Assembly: GCA_946807835.1 (NCBI GenBank)
Contig: OX327705.1
Coordinates: forward strand, 16,150,501 to 16,214,500
Source: Ailanthus altissimus
Taxonomy: Eukaryota > Streptophyta > Magnoliopsida > Sapindales > Simaroubaceae
Reading direction: 5' to 3'
DNA length: 64,000 bases
Position 1 is the stretch's first letter, and each line of letters starts with the position of its first letter. The position numbers and the translations under genes are program-made. Positions 35,564 through 46,564 of the stretch are shown piece after piece. The notes beneath the pieces are model-generated. The model was not told the origin of the DNA. It did no database searches and saw only the letters and a list, made by a program, of their open reading frames with translations.

Positions 35564-38043
35564 TGTAACGACCCAAAATTTTAAAGTAGATTTTTGGGAT
35601 ATTTAGTTATTTAATTGAGCTAATATTTTGAGTTATATGACTAGAAATTAAAATTTCCAAGTCTTATTAGGATTCCCTAAGTTTTATATAAGAATATGAT
35701 TTGGATTAGGATTCCTTTGTGCCTTAAGAAAAAACCCTACACTATAAATACATTAGTTTAGAAGCCTTTAATCATACAATACATGTTTTTCTCTAAAGAA
35801 GACAACCCTAGAAGATTTAAAAAGGAGTTAAGAGATTCTTGAGAAACATTTGGAGATCAAGGAGATAACTTTTCAATCCTTTAAATTGTTTTTCATGCTA
35901 TCCATTAATTTTAAGCAATTTAATGAAAAGTATTAAGATGAATAAGGGATTGAATTCTAAATTAGATGTTCTAGGGTTATAAGGCTTGAATTTGGAGAGT
36001 CATTAACTAAAAGAAATTAATACATAGGATAAGATAAGAATTAATAAAGTTTTACAGGTTATGTTCATGATAGTATTATAATTCAAAAATTAGCTTACGT
36101 CTTCTATAATGATTTGTGTCAAGATTCTTATGCTGGATTAAAATATACATCTATAAAATTATATAGAAATTTGATTCATTCAAAAATACCGTGAATTAAA
36201 TTTTTAGTGATTTTTTTATTCTAACCTTAGGTTTTTTGGAATCTGTGAGTCTTTACAGTATGATTAAATATTGAGAATTATTTAAATGAACAAAATACAT
36301 CCAAAAATGATGCAATTTTGTATAACAATTAGTTTATATGTCTAATGTGACATATTAAAATTTGGTGGTCACACTCTTTGTATTCTAAATGTTATGAATT
36401 TCGTAGTAGATAAGTATTAATACAAAATTCTGAATAACAAAATCAGAAGGGTCTAAAAAACAATCCACATAAAAATATTTGAATTGCTTTAAGTCACGGA
36501 TCTTTTTTGAACCCTCTATATGTTATTAATAGTCTTGTCAAATTTTAATAGATTTTGATAAGTAAATTATTAATTAAAAATCAGCGGTTAAGGACTATTC
36601 AGTGAAAGATCGGCTTCTAACAGGTTTTGTTCTAGTTTTGAAAATTAGATAAAATATAGTTATAAGGATTTAGTGTCTTATATTTTTTATACAATTTTTT
36701 GTATTGTACTAGTACTAAAATATTCTGAATTCCTAAGCATTGGATGTAGTTTAAGCCCTAAAAAAATTTGCATAAAGTTAAAGGGTTAGTTTTGACAAAT
36801 TAGAAAGACTAATTTGATGAGAAAAATAAAAGGTTTAACAAGTTATTGTAAGCTTTTAGTTTTGTGATGGTAATTATAAGAGAATTTATTTTTGATGTTA
36901 GGTTAAGGAGCTTGAGTTTTTATCATAATCCGGTAAGAGGTAAGTATTCTAGACTTTTACTTGGATCACAACAACCATATTATTGTTTGTGCATATGATG
37001 TTTTATATATGTTTTAAGTTATGATTATGTATTGTGCTAAAACTATTTTAATATAGAAATATGAATTTTTTTGCATTTGTGATATGAGTATTGACATTAA
37101 GCATGTACATGTATAAGACCTTTTTTGAATAAGAAAGCTTGTTTTGAAGTAAAAGTTTTGTCCATGATATAAGTTTTATTTTTCTAAGATACCTAAACTT
37201 AAGTTTTACTTAGTAGGCACCCTTTGTATATTGTGGAGCCTTTTTTTTTATGTGTGGCCTTTCCTTCGGGATGGGTATATGTGTGGCCTTTTATTCGAAA
37301 TTGGTATATGTGATATACTTATTTATGCTACTGTTTGTTGAGAGGAGTCCTATAGGTAACATTGGGACTTATGAGTCTTCAAATTCGTGTGTTGATGCCT
37401 TGGTGCAAATGGGAGAACTCACCAATAATTATGGTGAGGGTTCGGCTCTTACCTTCTGGCATAAATATACTGTGTGTAAAATCTAAGCTTTACTTGCGAT
37501 ATTCCTCTCATACAATATGTTGTCAATAGGTGACTTTTTAGGCTTATTTTGTAAGTTATGAAAGTCCTACTAAGTGATAATTAAGTGAAGGGATTCATAG
37601 CATAAGTTTGAAAAGAATTTTAAAAAATATGATATGATATGTTTCTGAGTTCAAAAGTAATTGCTTTGATCATGGCACTTCATGCACATCCATTATATAG
37701 ATATATTTATTTATCTATATAAAATACTAGTTTACTTACTGAGTTTTATACTCACTATAGTTTGTTGTGATCACTAGATGACTGAAGGTTTATGCGCATA
37801 GTATATTTGGCAAGGCATCTACTGCTCATTGGTTCCCTATAAGTCGTTAGGATTTTTAAGAATTGACTTTTATTAGAGTGTTATTTTATTTTTAAGAAGT
37901 TTATTTCGCACTTTTAACTTTGAGGATTATTATGATTAAGTATTGTTTTTTATTATTTATTAAGTAATGGATATAAGTTTTAAATAGTAAGTTTAGTTAT
38001 ATATGAATCACTATTTTAACCCTTTTTAGTTAGGGGCGTGACA
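35564..38043 (+). repeat. 5' LTR of chromovirus 2
   Basis: 2480 bp from TGTAACGACCC to GGGGCGTGACA. A possible core promoter lies in its early part: 'ctataaata' near 35742, 180 bp from the start. A short open stretch (37250-37486) has no family and is not called. Confidence 0.85.
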
Positions 38044-38047
38044 ATTG

Positions 38048-38059
38048 TGGTATCAGAGC
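38048..38059 (+). promoter_or_regulatory. tRNA-Met primer-binding site of chromovirus 2
   Basis: TGGTATCAGAGC is a perfect match to the common plant initiator tRNA-Met primer-binding site and starts 4 bp after the LTR. Confidence 0.95.
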
Positions 38060-38198
38060 TTAAGTTAGGATTTTGTAGCCTTTCCCGTTTTAGTCAAGGG
38101 AACCATGCAAATACAAAATCCTTAAGGTTATATATATGTGTGTTTATATCTATTTGTTTAATATATTACTTACCTTTATGGTATTATTTTTGAGGAGA

Positions 38199-39170
38199 TG
38201 ACGTGAACTAAAGGAGCTGCTAATAGTGTTGCTGCGAATGGTAATACCAGTCAAGAGAACACAAATACGAGAGTTACAGCTTTGAGAAGTGGTACTAAAA
38301 ATCCAATGATTGATAATTTTGTACAAGTTGTGACCAATGCAATGCAGCAACAATAACCCCGAGTAGCCAATGCAAAGATGTTTCATACTATTGAGCAATT
38401 TAGAAAGCTTCAGCCACTATTCTTTGAAGATTCCACTAATCCACTAGTGGCTGAGGAATAGATTCAAGAATTGGAGAAAATGTTCCATCTCATGGATTAT
38501 ACAGATGAACAAAAAGTTGATTGTACTACCTATATGCTTAATGGAGGTGCTAGTAATTGGTGAGAAATGACTAGTAGAGCTCAAAATACTAAGGAGAACC
38601 AGATCACTTGGGGTTTATTCAAAGAGTTGTTCAATGATAAGTATTTTACCAAATCCTTGAGATAAGAAAAAGAAGCAGAATTCATTCAACTTACCTAAGG
38701 CTCATTGAGCTTATTACAATATAAATAAAAGTTTGAAGAGTTATCAAAGTTTGCTCCTCATTTGGTAGCTACTAAAGCTAATAAGGCTAAACATTTTGAG
38801 AAGGGTCTTAAGCTAGAACTGAAAAGGTTAATGTCTATGTTTGAGCTTGAGACTTATGGTGTCATATTACAGAAAGCTCAAATTTTAGCGAAAGATTAAA
38901 GGGTGGCCACATCTGAATCCAAGCAAATGGTACAAAAGCCTTCAGAAAAGAGGTCTTCAAAAAAGACTAATAAAAAAATATTTGACAACTAGAAATGAAA
39001 GAAGAAACTGAAATATGATAACACGGATGTAAAACAGTATAAAATCTGTGACACTTGTGGAAAGAAATATAGTAGGACATGTTACAAGAAGATTGAAGCT
39101 TGCTTTAAATATGGAAAGACTAGCCACTTCATTCCAAATTTTTCAGAGATAAAAAATAACTAAAAAGGGT
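38199..39170 (+). pseudogene. gag of chromovirus 2, relic
   Basis: The ATG at 38199 is followed by a stop at the third codon, and further stops follow. Visible blocks are 'FHTIEQFRKLQPLFFEDST', 'WGLFKELFNDKYFTK' and 'YKICDTCGKKYSRTCY' (near 39040). The final zinc knuckle at about 39100-39140 reads CFKYGKTSHFIPNF, with two Cys replaced (Y and F). This is the standard gypsy gag order, capsid-like core then knuckle. Confidence 0.75.
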
Positions 39171-40558
39171 TAAAGAAAGACCAAAAGGCCCAAGCACGAG
39201 TATACGCACTTACTAAGCAAGATACAAATGCTTTCCCTTTCGTGGTTTCAAGTACAATCCATATCTCCAGTCAACATGCTTTAGTACTTTTTTAATTCAA
39301 ATTCTATGCATTCATTTGTGTCTCATGCCTTTGTTAGTAAGATGAACTTTATGCCAACCACTTTGAGTTTAGAACTTTGTATTGTAACTTCCTTATGAGA
39401 ATTGTTATGTGCTAATAAAGTGCTAAAATCATGTAAGATTGAGATAAGTAATAGGATATTGGAGGCGGATTTGATAATCTTGAACATGTATGATTTCAAT
39501 GTTATTTTGGGCATGGATTGGTTGTCTACATATCATGCAAGTGTTAATTGTTTTGAAAATGAGGTTATTTTTTAGCCATCGGGTGAAACTAAGTTTAGAT
39601 TTGTAGGTAATAGATTATGTCCTTTACCAAGGGTGATATTAGCTATACAAGCTTGAAGAAGTATTAGAAATGGGTGTCAAGGTTACTTAGCACTAGTAAT
39701 TGATAATTTGAATAAAGATGCTAAAATCTAAGATGTTGCAATAGTAAAGGAGTTTATAGATGTCTTTCCTAAAGACTTGCCTAGAATCCCTCTTGATCAT
39801 GAGATCAAGTTTGGTATAGAACTTATCATGGAACCATCCTTATATCTAAAACACCTTATCGAATGGCACCATCAAAACTTAAAGAACTCAAGAAGCAATG
39901 ACAAGAATTGCTTGATAAATATTTTATCTGGCCTAGTGTATCACCTTGGGGTGCTCCAGTTTTATTTTTTTAAGAAATATGATGGAACAATGAGACTTTG
40001 CAATATTTATAGGGAGCTAAACCGAATGACTATAAAGAATAAGTATCCACTTCCAAGGATTGAGAATTTATTTGATCAATTACAAGAAAAATGTGTGTTT
40101 TCTAAGATTGAACTTCGTTCTAGATATCACCAATTGAAGATTAAAAAAAAGAAGATATTTTGAAGACTACATTTCGAACAAGATATAGTCATTATGAGTT
40201 TATTGTGATGCCATTTAGGTAGACAAATGCTCTTGCTATATTTATGGATCTAATGAATCAAGTATTTAAGGATTATTTGGACAAAATTGTAATTGTGCTC
40301 ATCGATGATATCTTAATGTACTTTAAGAATAAAGAAGAGCACGAAGAAAATTTAAAAAAGGTGTTACAAGTGTTAAGGGAGAAACAACTCTATGCGAAAT
40401 TTGAGAAACGTGAATTTTGGTTAAATTGAATTACCTTCTTGGGATATGTTGTTTTTACCGAAGGAATTTCAGTTGATTGAAGTAAAATTAAAGCGATGGT
40501 GAATTGGACAAGCACGACCAATATTAGGGCAGTTAAAAGCTTTCTTGGGTTAACTGGA
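39171..40558 (+). pseudogene. Protease and RT of chromovirus 2, relic (split by a DNA element)
   Basis: Protease remains include 'SFVSHAF'-like sequence near 39310 and 'LNMYDFNVILGMDWLSTYH' (39480-39535, one frame change). The RT starts with '[18 protein letters not shown]' near 39750, then '[20 protein letters not shown]' and '[15 protein letters not shown]'. The polymerase box reads LIDD (about 40290-40301), so both Asp residues remain. Stops occur at 40161, 40429 and 40479. The reading 'FLGLTGYYK' is broken at 40567 by the Mutator-like insertion. Confidence 0.8.
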
Positions 40559-40567
40559 TATTATAAA

Positions 40568-41600
40568 GGGATAAGGACATTTTTGTCCCACGAGTTTCAA
40601 AAAACCCAATTTTGTTCTAGTCCGTTAGTAAAATTTTGTTAATTATAACACTGGAGGGACAAAACAGTCAATGACTTGTCAATAGTAAGATGACCTGACA
40701 CAAAATATTCACGTGTCAGTCACTAATTTCTCACTTAAATAATAAAATAAAATAAATAAATAAAAAGAGAGCAGCAGCTGCCACCGTCATTAGTAGCTGA
40801 TCGGCCTTCGGTGACCAATTGTGATTCGACTCAAAATTGACATCATTGGACTCAAAATTTTGTGATCTACGCAATGGTAGAATTGTTTTGGTCAACAGAG
40901 TACTGTAGATGTGTCGGAAGTAGAAACAAAACACTGTGAGAGGCGGCGACCACCGCTGTTTATCGTCAAACTGTAGGGCGGTGGCGTGTAACGCCCCCAC
41001 ATTGGACAGATCGGCGGTTGATTTGTCCAATGGTGGGGGCGGTGCATGCCACTGCCCCAACATTCGCCGTTCTATGGTGGTGTGCGGTGGCCGCCACCCT
41101 CCCCCTATTTTTGATTTATTTTTTGACCACCTTCTTGTTTCTTTTAACAAAAATGATTCCACTATTGTGTAGATATAAAAAAATATAATCCAATAACATA
41201 AATTTTGCATATTTTCATTACCAAAATCTGGCGACTGGTGGTGGCCGACGATGGCAGTAGCCGGTTTTGGTAGTTCAGTTTTATTTTTTTAATTATATTT
41301 TAATATAAAATAAAATTTTAATGAATATTAAAATTTGAACATATTAAAACATGCCACATGTCTTTTTATTTTTAATACCCTATTAATAACCGACACGTGT
41401 ATATTGTATAATGTACTCACATCACTATATTTAATTAATATAATAACTGATGGCAAATTTATCAATATACAATCAAAAAAGAGTTTCAATTAAAATTACG
41501 GAATCTTACTAATGGATTAGGACAAAATTAAGTTTTTTAAAACTCGTGGGATAAAATTGAAAATTAGGTCAAACGCGTGGGACAAAAATGTCCTTATCCC
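40568..41600. mobile_element. Non-autonomous Mutator-like element (MULE), 9-bp TSD
   Basis: Both ends carry the inverted sequence GGGATAAGGACATTTTTGTCCCACG. The inverted repeats extend about 70-105 bp, the right arm having an extra stretch of about 30 bp. A perfect 9-bp duplication TATTATAAA flanks it (40559-40567, 41601-41609), as expected for Mutator-type transposition. Removing it restores the RT frame 'LTGYY' then 'KRLVKGFSRIASPL'. The 1033-bp interior has no transposase; a GC-rich centre (40925-41105) includes a hairpin. Overlapping open stretches on both strands there are not supported as genes. Confidence 0.93.
40991..41042. other. GC-rich hairpin inside the MULE
   Basis: 'cgcccccacattggaca' pairs with 'tgtccaatggtgggggcg' around an 11-13-base loop, giving a stem of about 18-20 bp with one bulge. 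It could form a fold-back in RNA. Its role is unknown. Confidence 0.65.
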
Positions 41601-42419
41601 TATTATAAAAGGTTGGTTAAAGGTTTCTCTAGAATAGCTTCACCCTTAAAAAAATTGGCAAGGAAGAACGCTATGTTCCCATGGACAAATGAGTGTGAGA
41701 AAGGTTTTCAAGAGCTCAAACAATGATTAGTATCAGCACCGGTATTAACTATTCTGTGCACTTTCGGTGGGTTTGTTATTTATAGTGATGCTTCTAAAAA
41801 TGGCTTGGATGTGTACTAATGCAAAATAGAAAAGTAGTGGCATATGTTTCATGGAAGTTAAAGAGTTATGAGCAAAATTATCTAATGTACGATTTAGAGC
41901 TAATAGCGGTAATTTTCGCTCTTAAGAATTGGAGGCTTTACCTTTACGGAGAGAAGTATGAAATTATACAAATCACAAAAGTCCCAAATACCTTTTTACC
42001 CAAAAGGAGTTAAACATAAAGCAACAATAATGGTTGAAGTTAGTTAAGGATTATGATTGTGTAATTAATTGTCATCTGGAAAACGCTAATGTGGTGGCAG
42101 ATACTTTAAGTAGGAAATCTTCTAGACACTTAGCTATGCTTATAACTAGTCAAAAATAGGTTTTGCTAGATTTGAAAAAGCTTGGCCTTGAAATAGTGAT
42201 GGTTGGGGATCATGCCTATATTGCAAGTATGGCTATTTAGCCTACTTTGATTAAGAGAATCAAGGAAGCACAAAGTAAAGATATATATTTAAAGAAAATC
42301 ATGGAAGAAATTTCGGAGGCTAAAAGACTTAGATTCGATGTGAGTTGTAATGAAGCATTATGTTATGAGGGTAGGCTTTGTGCCTAACGATTCTAATTTA
42401 AAGCATGAAATTTTAACTG
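41601..42419 (+). pseudogene. RT end and RNase H of chromovirus 2, relic
   Basis: Resumes with 'KRLVKGFSRIASPLKKLARK'. RNase H follows: 'VIYSDASKNG' near 41777, 'VAYVSWKLKSYEQNY' near 41837, 'MYDLELIAVIFALKNWRLYLYG' near 41886 and 'VVADTLSRKS' near 42090. Frame changes near 41810 and 41975 and several stops are present. Confidence 0.8.
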
Positions 42420-43705
42420 AAGCACATAGTTCCCTGTATACTATCCATCTAGGAGGTACAAAAATGTATCAAGACCTTCGAATAAGTTATTGGTAGGTCA
42501 ATATGAAGAGAGAGATTGCACAATTTGTCAAGCCATGTTTGACGTGTCAACAAATCAAGACAAAACATCAAAGACCATCAGGATTGTTAAAGCCTTTGTT
42601 AGTGCCTAAGGTGAAATGGGAATGCATACCTATGAATTTTGTGGTAGGGTTACGAAACAGACCAAAAAGCTACAATGCCATCTGGGTGATTATTGATAGG
42701 TTGACCAAATCTGTACATTTTATTCCAATACGTATTACTTATTCTATGGATAGATATGTATAATTGTATGTGAATGAGATCATAAGACTTCATGGAGTAC
42801 CAATTTCAATAGTTTCAGGTAGAGATCTGAAGTTTACCTCAATATTTTAAAAGATCTTATACAGAGCAATGGCATCAAATTGAATTTTAGTACAACTTTT
42901 CACCCACAAACAAACAAACAATCTGAAAGAACCATGCAAATTCTTGAAGATATACTATGAGCTTGTGTATTGGACTTTAAAGGTAGTTGGGATAAACATC
43001 TTCCATTAATAGAGTTTGCTTACAATAATAATTATCAATCTACCATTGGTATAGCTCCGTATGAGGCTCTTTATGGAAGAAAATGTAGATCTTCTGTGCA
43101 TTAGGATAAAGTTAGAGAAAGAAAGATTTTAGGTCTTGAAATTATTGATCAAACTCATAAAGTTATTAAAAAGATAAGAGAAAGAATGAAGATAGCTCAA
43201 AGTAGACAAAAGAGTTATGCAAACAATTAAAGGAAAGGTATAGAGTTTACGGTAGGTGACAAGGTATTTCTCAAAGTAGCTCTAATGAAAGAGGTTATAA
43301 GATTTAGTAAAAATGAAAAGTTAAGTCCAAGATTTATTGGCCCTTTTGAGATTCTTGAAAAGATAGATGTTATGGTTTATAGGCTCGCTCTTCCTCCATT
43401 GCTATCAGGGGTTCATGAGGTTTTCCATGTATCTATGCTATATAAGTATATTCCAAACTCTTCACTTGTACTAAGTTATAAGCCATTTCACCTTAAAGAT
43501 GATTTTACATATAAACAAGTACTTATCCAAATCCTAGATCGAAAAGAACAAGTTTTGTGCATAAAGAAGATATCCTTAGTAAAGGTTTTATAGAAAAACC
43601 ATTTAATAGAAGAGGCAACTAGGGAATGAGAAGAGAAAATGCGGTTAGAGTATCCCGAGCTATTTGATTAATAAAGTAGTGAATTTTGAGGATGAAATTC
43701 TTTTT
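42420..43705 (+). pseudogene. Integrase and chromodomain-like tail of chromovirus 2, relic
   Basis: The zinc-binding region ends in the CX2C of 'PCLTCQQIKTKH' (about 42534). The catalytic core has 'NAIWVIIDRLTKSVHFIPI' (42676-42735), stopped at 42761. The later 'LSPRFIGPFEILEKI' and 'HEVFHVSMLYKY' (43321-43450) form the GPY-like segment, and 'EEATRE' with 'LEYPELFD' (43609-43670) marks a chromodomain-like tail. Many stops between 42760 and 43285 make it nonfunctional. Confidence 0.82.
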
Positions 43706-43830
43706 GAGGGAGGAGAAATTGTAATGACCTAAACTTTTAAGGTAGATATTTGGGATATTTAGTTATTTATTTAGTTAATTGAGCTAATATTTTGAGTTAT
43801 ATAACTAGGAATTAAAATTTCCAAGTCTTA
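43706..43830 (+). repeat. Polypurine tract and truncated 3' LTR of chromovirus 2
   Basis: GAGGGAGGAGAAAT (43706-43719) is followed by TGTAATGACCT, which matches the 5' LTR start. The match breaks after 'ccaagtctta' at 43830, where Athila-R sequence begins. A deletion has removed the rest of this LTR. Confidence 0.85.
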
Positions 43831-45176
43831 ATATTTTGAACACTATCTAAGTATTTCAAACAAAACGTCAATTTAAGATCACAATTGCTATAAAGGTTAT
43901 TTCAATCATAACTTTCAAAATTATGTGTGTGTGAATTAAGCCAAAGCCTTCTTACCACAAACCATAACATAAATAGCCTTGAAAATATTTTTCAAGTAAA
44001 AAGCCTCAACTTCATATTCTTATAGGTGAATAACTATTTACGAGTTAGGATTTCACTCATGGAGTTGAAAAATAGATAATCGCTTAAGAAAATGTTACAT
44101 TTTAGGACAAACAAACAAACTAACATTAATCCAAAGATAGAAAATTCAATTATTTAGAGTCAAACCATTTTTTTTCATTTGCTCACTTCAGGACTTTAAT
44201 TATTTTCTGCGAATTTTACGAATAAAGAGTCTAATGATAAAATTACTTCTTAATAACTTTTGACTTCTAGAATTGAACAAAGACTTTATTGAATTAAATT
44301 GACTTTGTTTTATATATATATATATATATACTTTGTTTTTGCTTCTTTTTTTTTTGTATGTTTTTTTTTAATTTTTGAAAGACATAAGGAATCATTATAA
44401 AATAAGAGCAATTTCTCATTATAATACTTTTCCAAAATTTTTTTTATCATCCTTCAGCTAAGCAACCAAATCATTCTCCATCCTAAATAATGTCATTCCA
44501 AACAAAAATTAATCATTTAAAAAAATTAATGAAAGTTCATAAGCTGTTATCTCAAACTTCTCTACTTACTCACAAAAGATATGTAAGTTTAGAAAAGAAT
44601 ATGTATACTTAAACATCAAAATTTTCTTGGCTATATATATTGAATTATCCATCTTACCACAAGGCTTAGTATTGTGCTCAAGAAATAATTTCAGAAGTTA
44701 TTCTTTAATAACTAGATAGAAAATGTGATTTAAACTAAACAATTTTGAAATCATACATCGATAGCAAAGCAAACTTATTTACGCAAGAGTTTACCAAAAA
44801 CTTAAGCAACAAACATAAAATACATTAAAAATAAATCAATTGGAATGTGTTTCAAAAGTTTAGTAATGTACTATTTACTCTACCATTCTAGAACTAGAAT
44901 ACGTCTCAAGAATGCATAAATAAACCTTTTATTCACACCATTTATGAAATTATTTTTTTAGAGAACAAAGTGATAACAAAAAAAAATAATTAACACTAAT
45001 ATTATATATTAACTATCCTCCTCTCAACCAAATTGAGACATTGTCTTTTTATTTCAAAATATAGAAAGAGTAGACTATAGAAGATATCACCTGAAACATA
45101 TTTTAGTGAAAATAAAACCTGCAACAAAATAAAATAAACCACACAAAATGCTTAAAATTACATAAAAGTAGATAGG
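43831..45176 (-). other. 3' region of Athila-R, non-coding
   Basis: On the minus strand this matches the region after LOG in Athila-F (57740-58900), for example 'agcacaat.ctaagccttgtggtaag' (near 44680) and 'tcacaaaagatatgtaag' (near 44575) in reverse. It extends past the point where Athila-F is deleted. A (TA)n run lies at 44312-44330. No gene is seen. Confidence 0.7.
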
Positions 45177-45878
45177 CTATAGACGAAGCGTCAAACCTAT
45201 CTTCCGTTTCTTTTTGTTGTCATCAGTATACCAATCATTCTTACGCATTATTGGATTAGATCGAGGTGTAAAAGCTTGTAGTTCATCGAGTAATTGATCA
45301 ATAATTGAAGCAGAAATGAGGATCTGGCATGTTGTAGATGAGACGAACTGTTTGCCCACAGCATAATCAAGAAAAGATAGTAACTCATTATAAAAATCAT
45401 CAATATTTAACAAACCAATGAGTTTTTGGTAGATTTACAATTATGCCCATGTGAAATTTGAAAATTTTCCTCCAAAGTTCCAAAAGCTCTATATAGAGCT
45501 ATGAAGGCATCAGCATTCTGAAGCATAAAAGACATTCGTGCATGCATTGATGATACCTGTAACTAATCCCCAATTTTTTTTCCTACAATATTTCCAACAG
45601 TTAGAGCTTTCGATATGATACTCAAAACTCGACTGCTTATTTTGTGCAGCGGTTGTCACACATCCCATTAATCCAAGACTACCTCCCCTATATATTAAAT
45701 GAATTTTTCGCTCAGCTAACACCTTACCAAGTATTTCTGCTGCTTCTACAAACTCTCTAATTTTTTCAGGGCTGGATCCACAAAAGACACAAATTTTTGT
45801 AAATTTATTAGTTGATGTTCCTTCTATTATTACACTCACCCTTTCTCTTGAATGATTTGAGTTTGTATAAAGATGCAA
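45177..45878 (-). pseudogene. Captured LOG-like cytokinin riboside 5'-monophosphate phosphoribohydrolase (Athila-R copy)
   Basis: Translation on the minus strand gives an almost full LOG protein. N-terminal 'KICVFCGSSPEK' is at about residue 30 of the open stretch, followed by 'ILGKVLAERKIHLIY' and 'RGGSLGLMG' (LOG consensus has GGG). The C-terminal half reads 'VSSMHARM', 'NADAFIAL' and 'FGTLEENFQIS' (about 45440-45540), then 'NIDDFYNELLSFLDYAVG' and a basic end. LOG enzymes release active cytokinin bases from their nucleotides in the cytosol. The PGG of the PGGxGTxxE motif is replaced (YRA) and frameshifts lie near 45600 and 45425, so it is inactive. The codon before the conserved start is ATA, possibly a lost ATG. 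No intron is visible. It lies downstream of ORF X in the env position of the element. Confidence 0.85.
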
Positions 45879-45890
45879 AAATAATGCAAT

Positions 45891-45899
45891 TTATTTATA
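45891..45899 (-). promoter_or_regulatory. TATA box upstream of LOG in Athila-R
   Basis: TATAAATAA on the minus strand, about 80 bp upstream of the first recognisable LOG residues. The equivalent place in Athila-F has CTCTATAAATA. Both are followed by a purine-ending 'aaaggtgagt' stretch. It may be a promoter for separate expression of LOG, carried by the element. Confidence 0.5.
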
Positions 45900-46128
45900 G
45901 AGCCAAAAGGTGTTGTAAAGTTACGTCATATGGGTAGTTGGTTGTTAATGGATAAGATTAAGCTTTAAATGCAAAATTTTCAAAATCTACTGTAGGTGGT
46001 TGGTTGGTTGTTGGAGAAGACGTTTGAGGTTGAAATAAAACATCAACTACAATAAATATGTACAAGTAGTTGTGATTGTGGCTCACATCTTCCTCTAGTT
46101 TTACGTTCAGAAATGGCTTAAACACTCT

Positions 46129-46564
46129 CTATAGGTCGAGGATAGGCTTCCCATCTAATTTTCTTATAAATTGATAAACAGGATCTTTTAAAGTTAGATT
46201 CCCGAGACTATACCACTCATGTTCTTTGAAGAATATGTCTCTTAATTCATAAATTGTAATATGCACATATCCAGTAGGATGCGTCTCAAGAGTCAATAAG
46301 ATATCATTTAAAGACTCCTTACTCAGGCCATCCTTAATAAACCTAATTTTATCTTTACAATTTATAGACACCATTCCTAAAATGTGGCAATATGTGTTGT
46401 AATTCATGCATGCACACTTGTAACAAACGCTTAATTGTTTTGCTTTTCATTTTTTTGCAAAAGAGCTTTTACCTAAGCTAGGCATGTAGGAAATTAATGA
46501 GTTTGAAAAATCACTTGTTAATCAAACTTTAGCTTCAATTAACCAACGTACATAAATAGGTATA
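46129..46564 (-). pseudogene. ORF X of Athila-R (uncharacterised), 5' truncated
   Basis: Minus-strand remains of the same protein as 56379-56925. 'RWLIEAKV' is at the truncated start (46548), then 'MPSLGKSSFAKK', 'FIKDGLSKESLNDILLTLE' and 'HEWYSLGNLTLKDPVYQFI', ending 'KLDGKPILDL'. It keeps residues that Athila-F has lost and the reverse. I know no family for it. It is cut at 46564 by a copia LTR. Its place after pol suggests an env-like or accessory role, which is inference only. Confidence 0.7.

Larger units (their letters stand above)
35564..43830 (+). mobile_element. Ty3/gypsy chromovirus 2 (Tekay-like), 3' LTR truncated
   Basis: A second chromovirus. The complete 5' LTR is 35564-38043, the tRNA-Met primer-binding site 38048, then gag, protease, RT, RNase H, integrase with chromodomain-like tail, a polypurine tract at 43706 and only the first 111 bp of the 3' LTR. 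The LTR starts TGTAACGACCC and the 3' copy TGTAATGACCT. A Mutator-like element interrupts the RT/RNase H at 40568-41600. Stops and frameshifts throughout make it inactive. No TSD can be tested because the 3' end is lost at the junction with Athila-R. Confidence 0.88.

Noticed and set aside
40731..41210. Open stretch of 159 codons, minus strand, with a second on the plus strand, in the MULE
   Set aside because: It lies in the GC-rich centre where stops are rare by composition, has no transposase motifs, and overlapping frames are open on both strands.
45177..45878. LOG sequence as an ordinary host gene
   Set aside because: It has stops and frameshifts, no intron, and sits between ORF X and the element 3' region, in the same order as in Athila-F.
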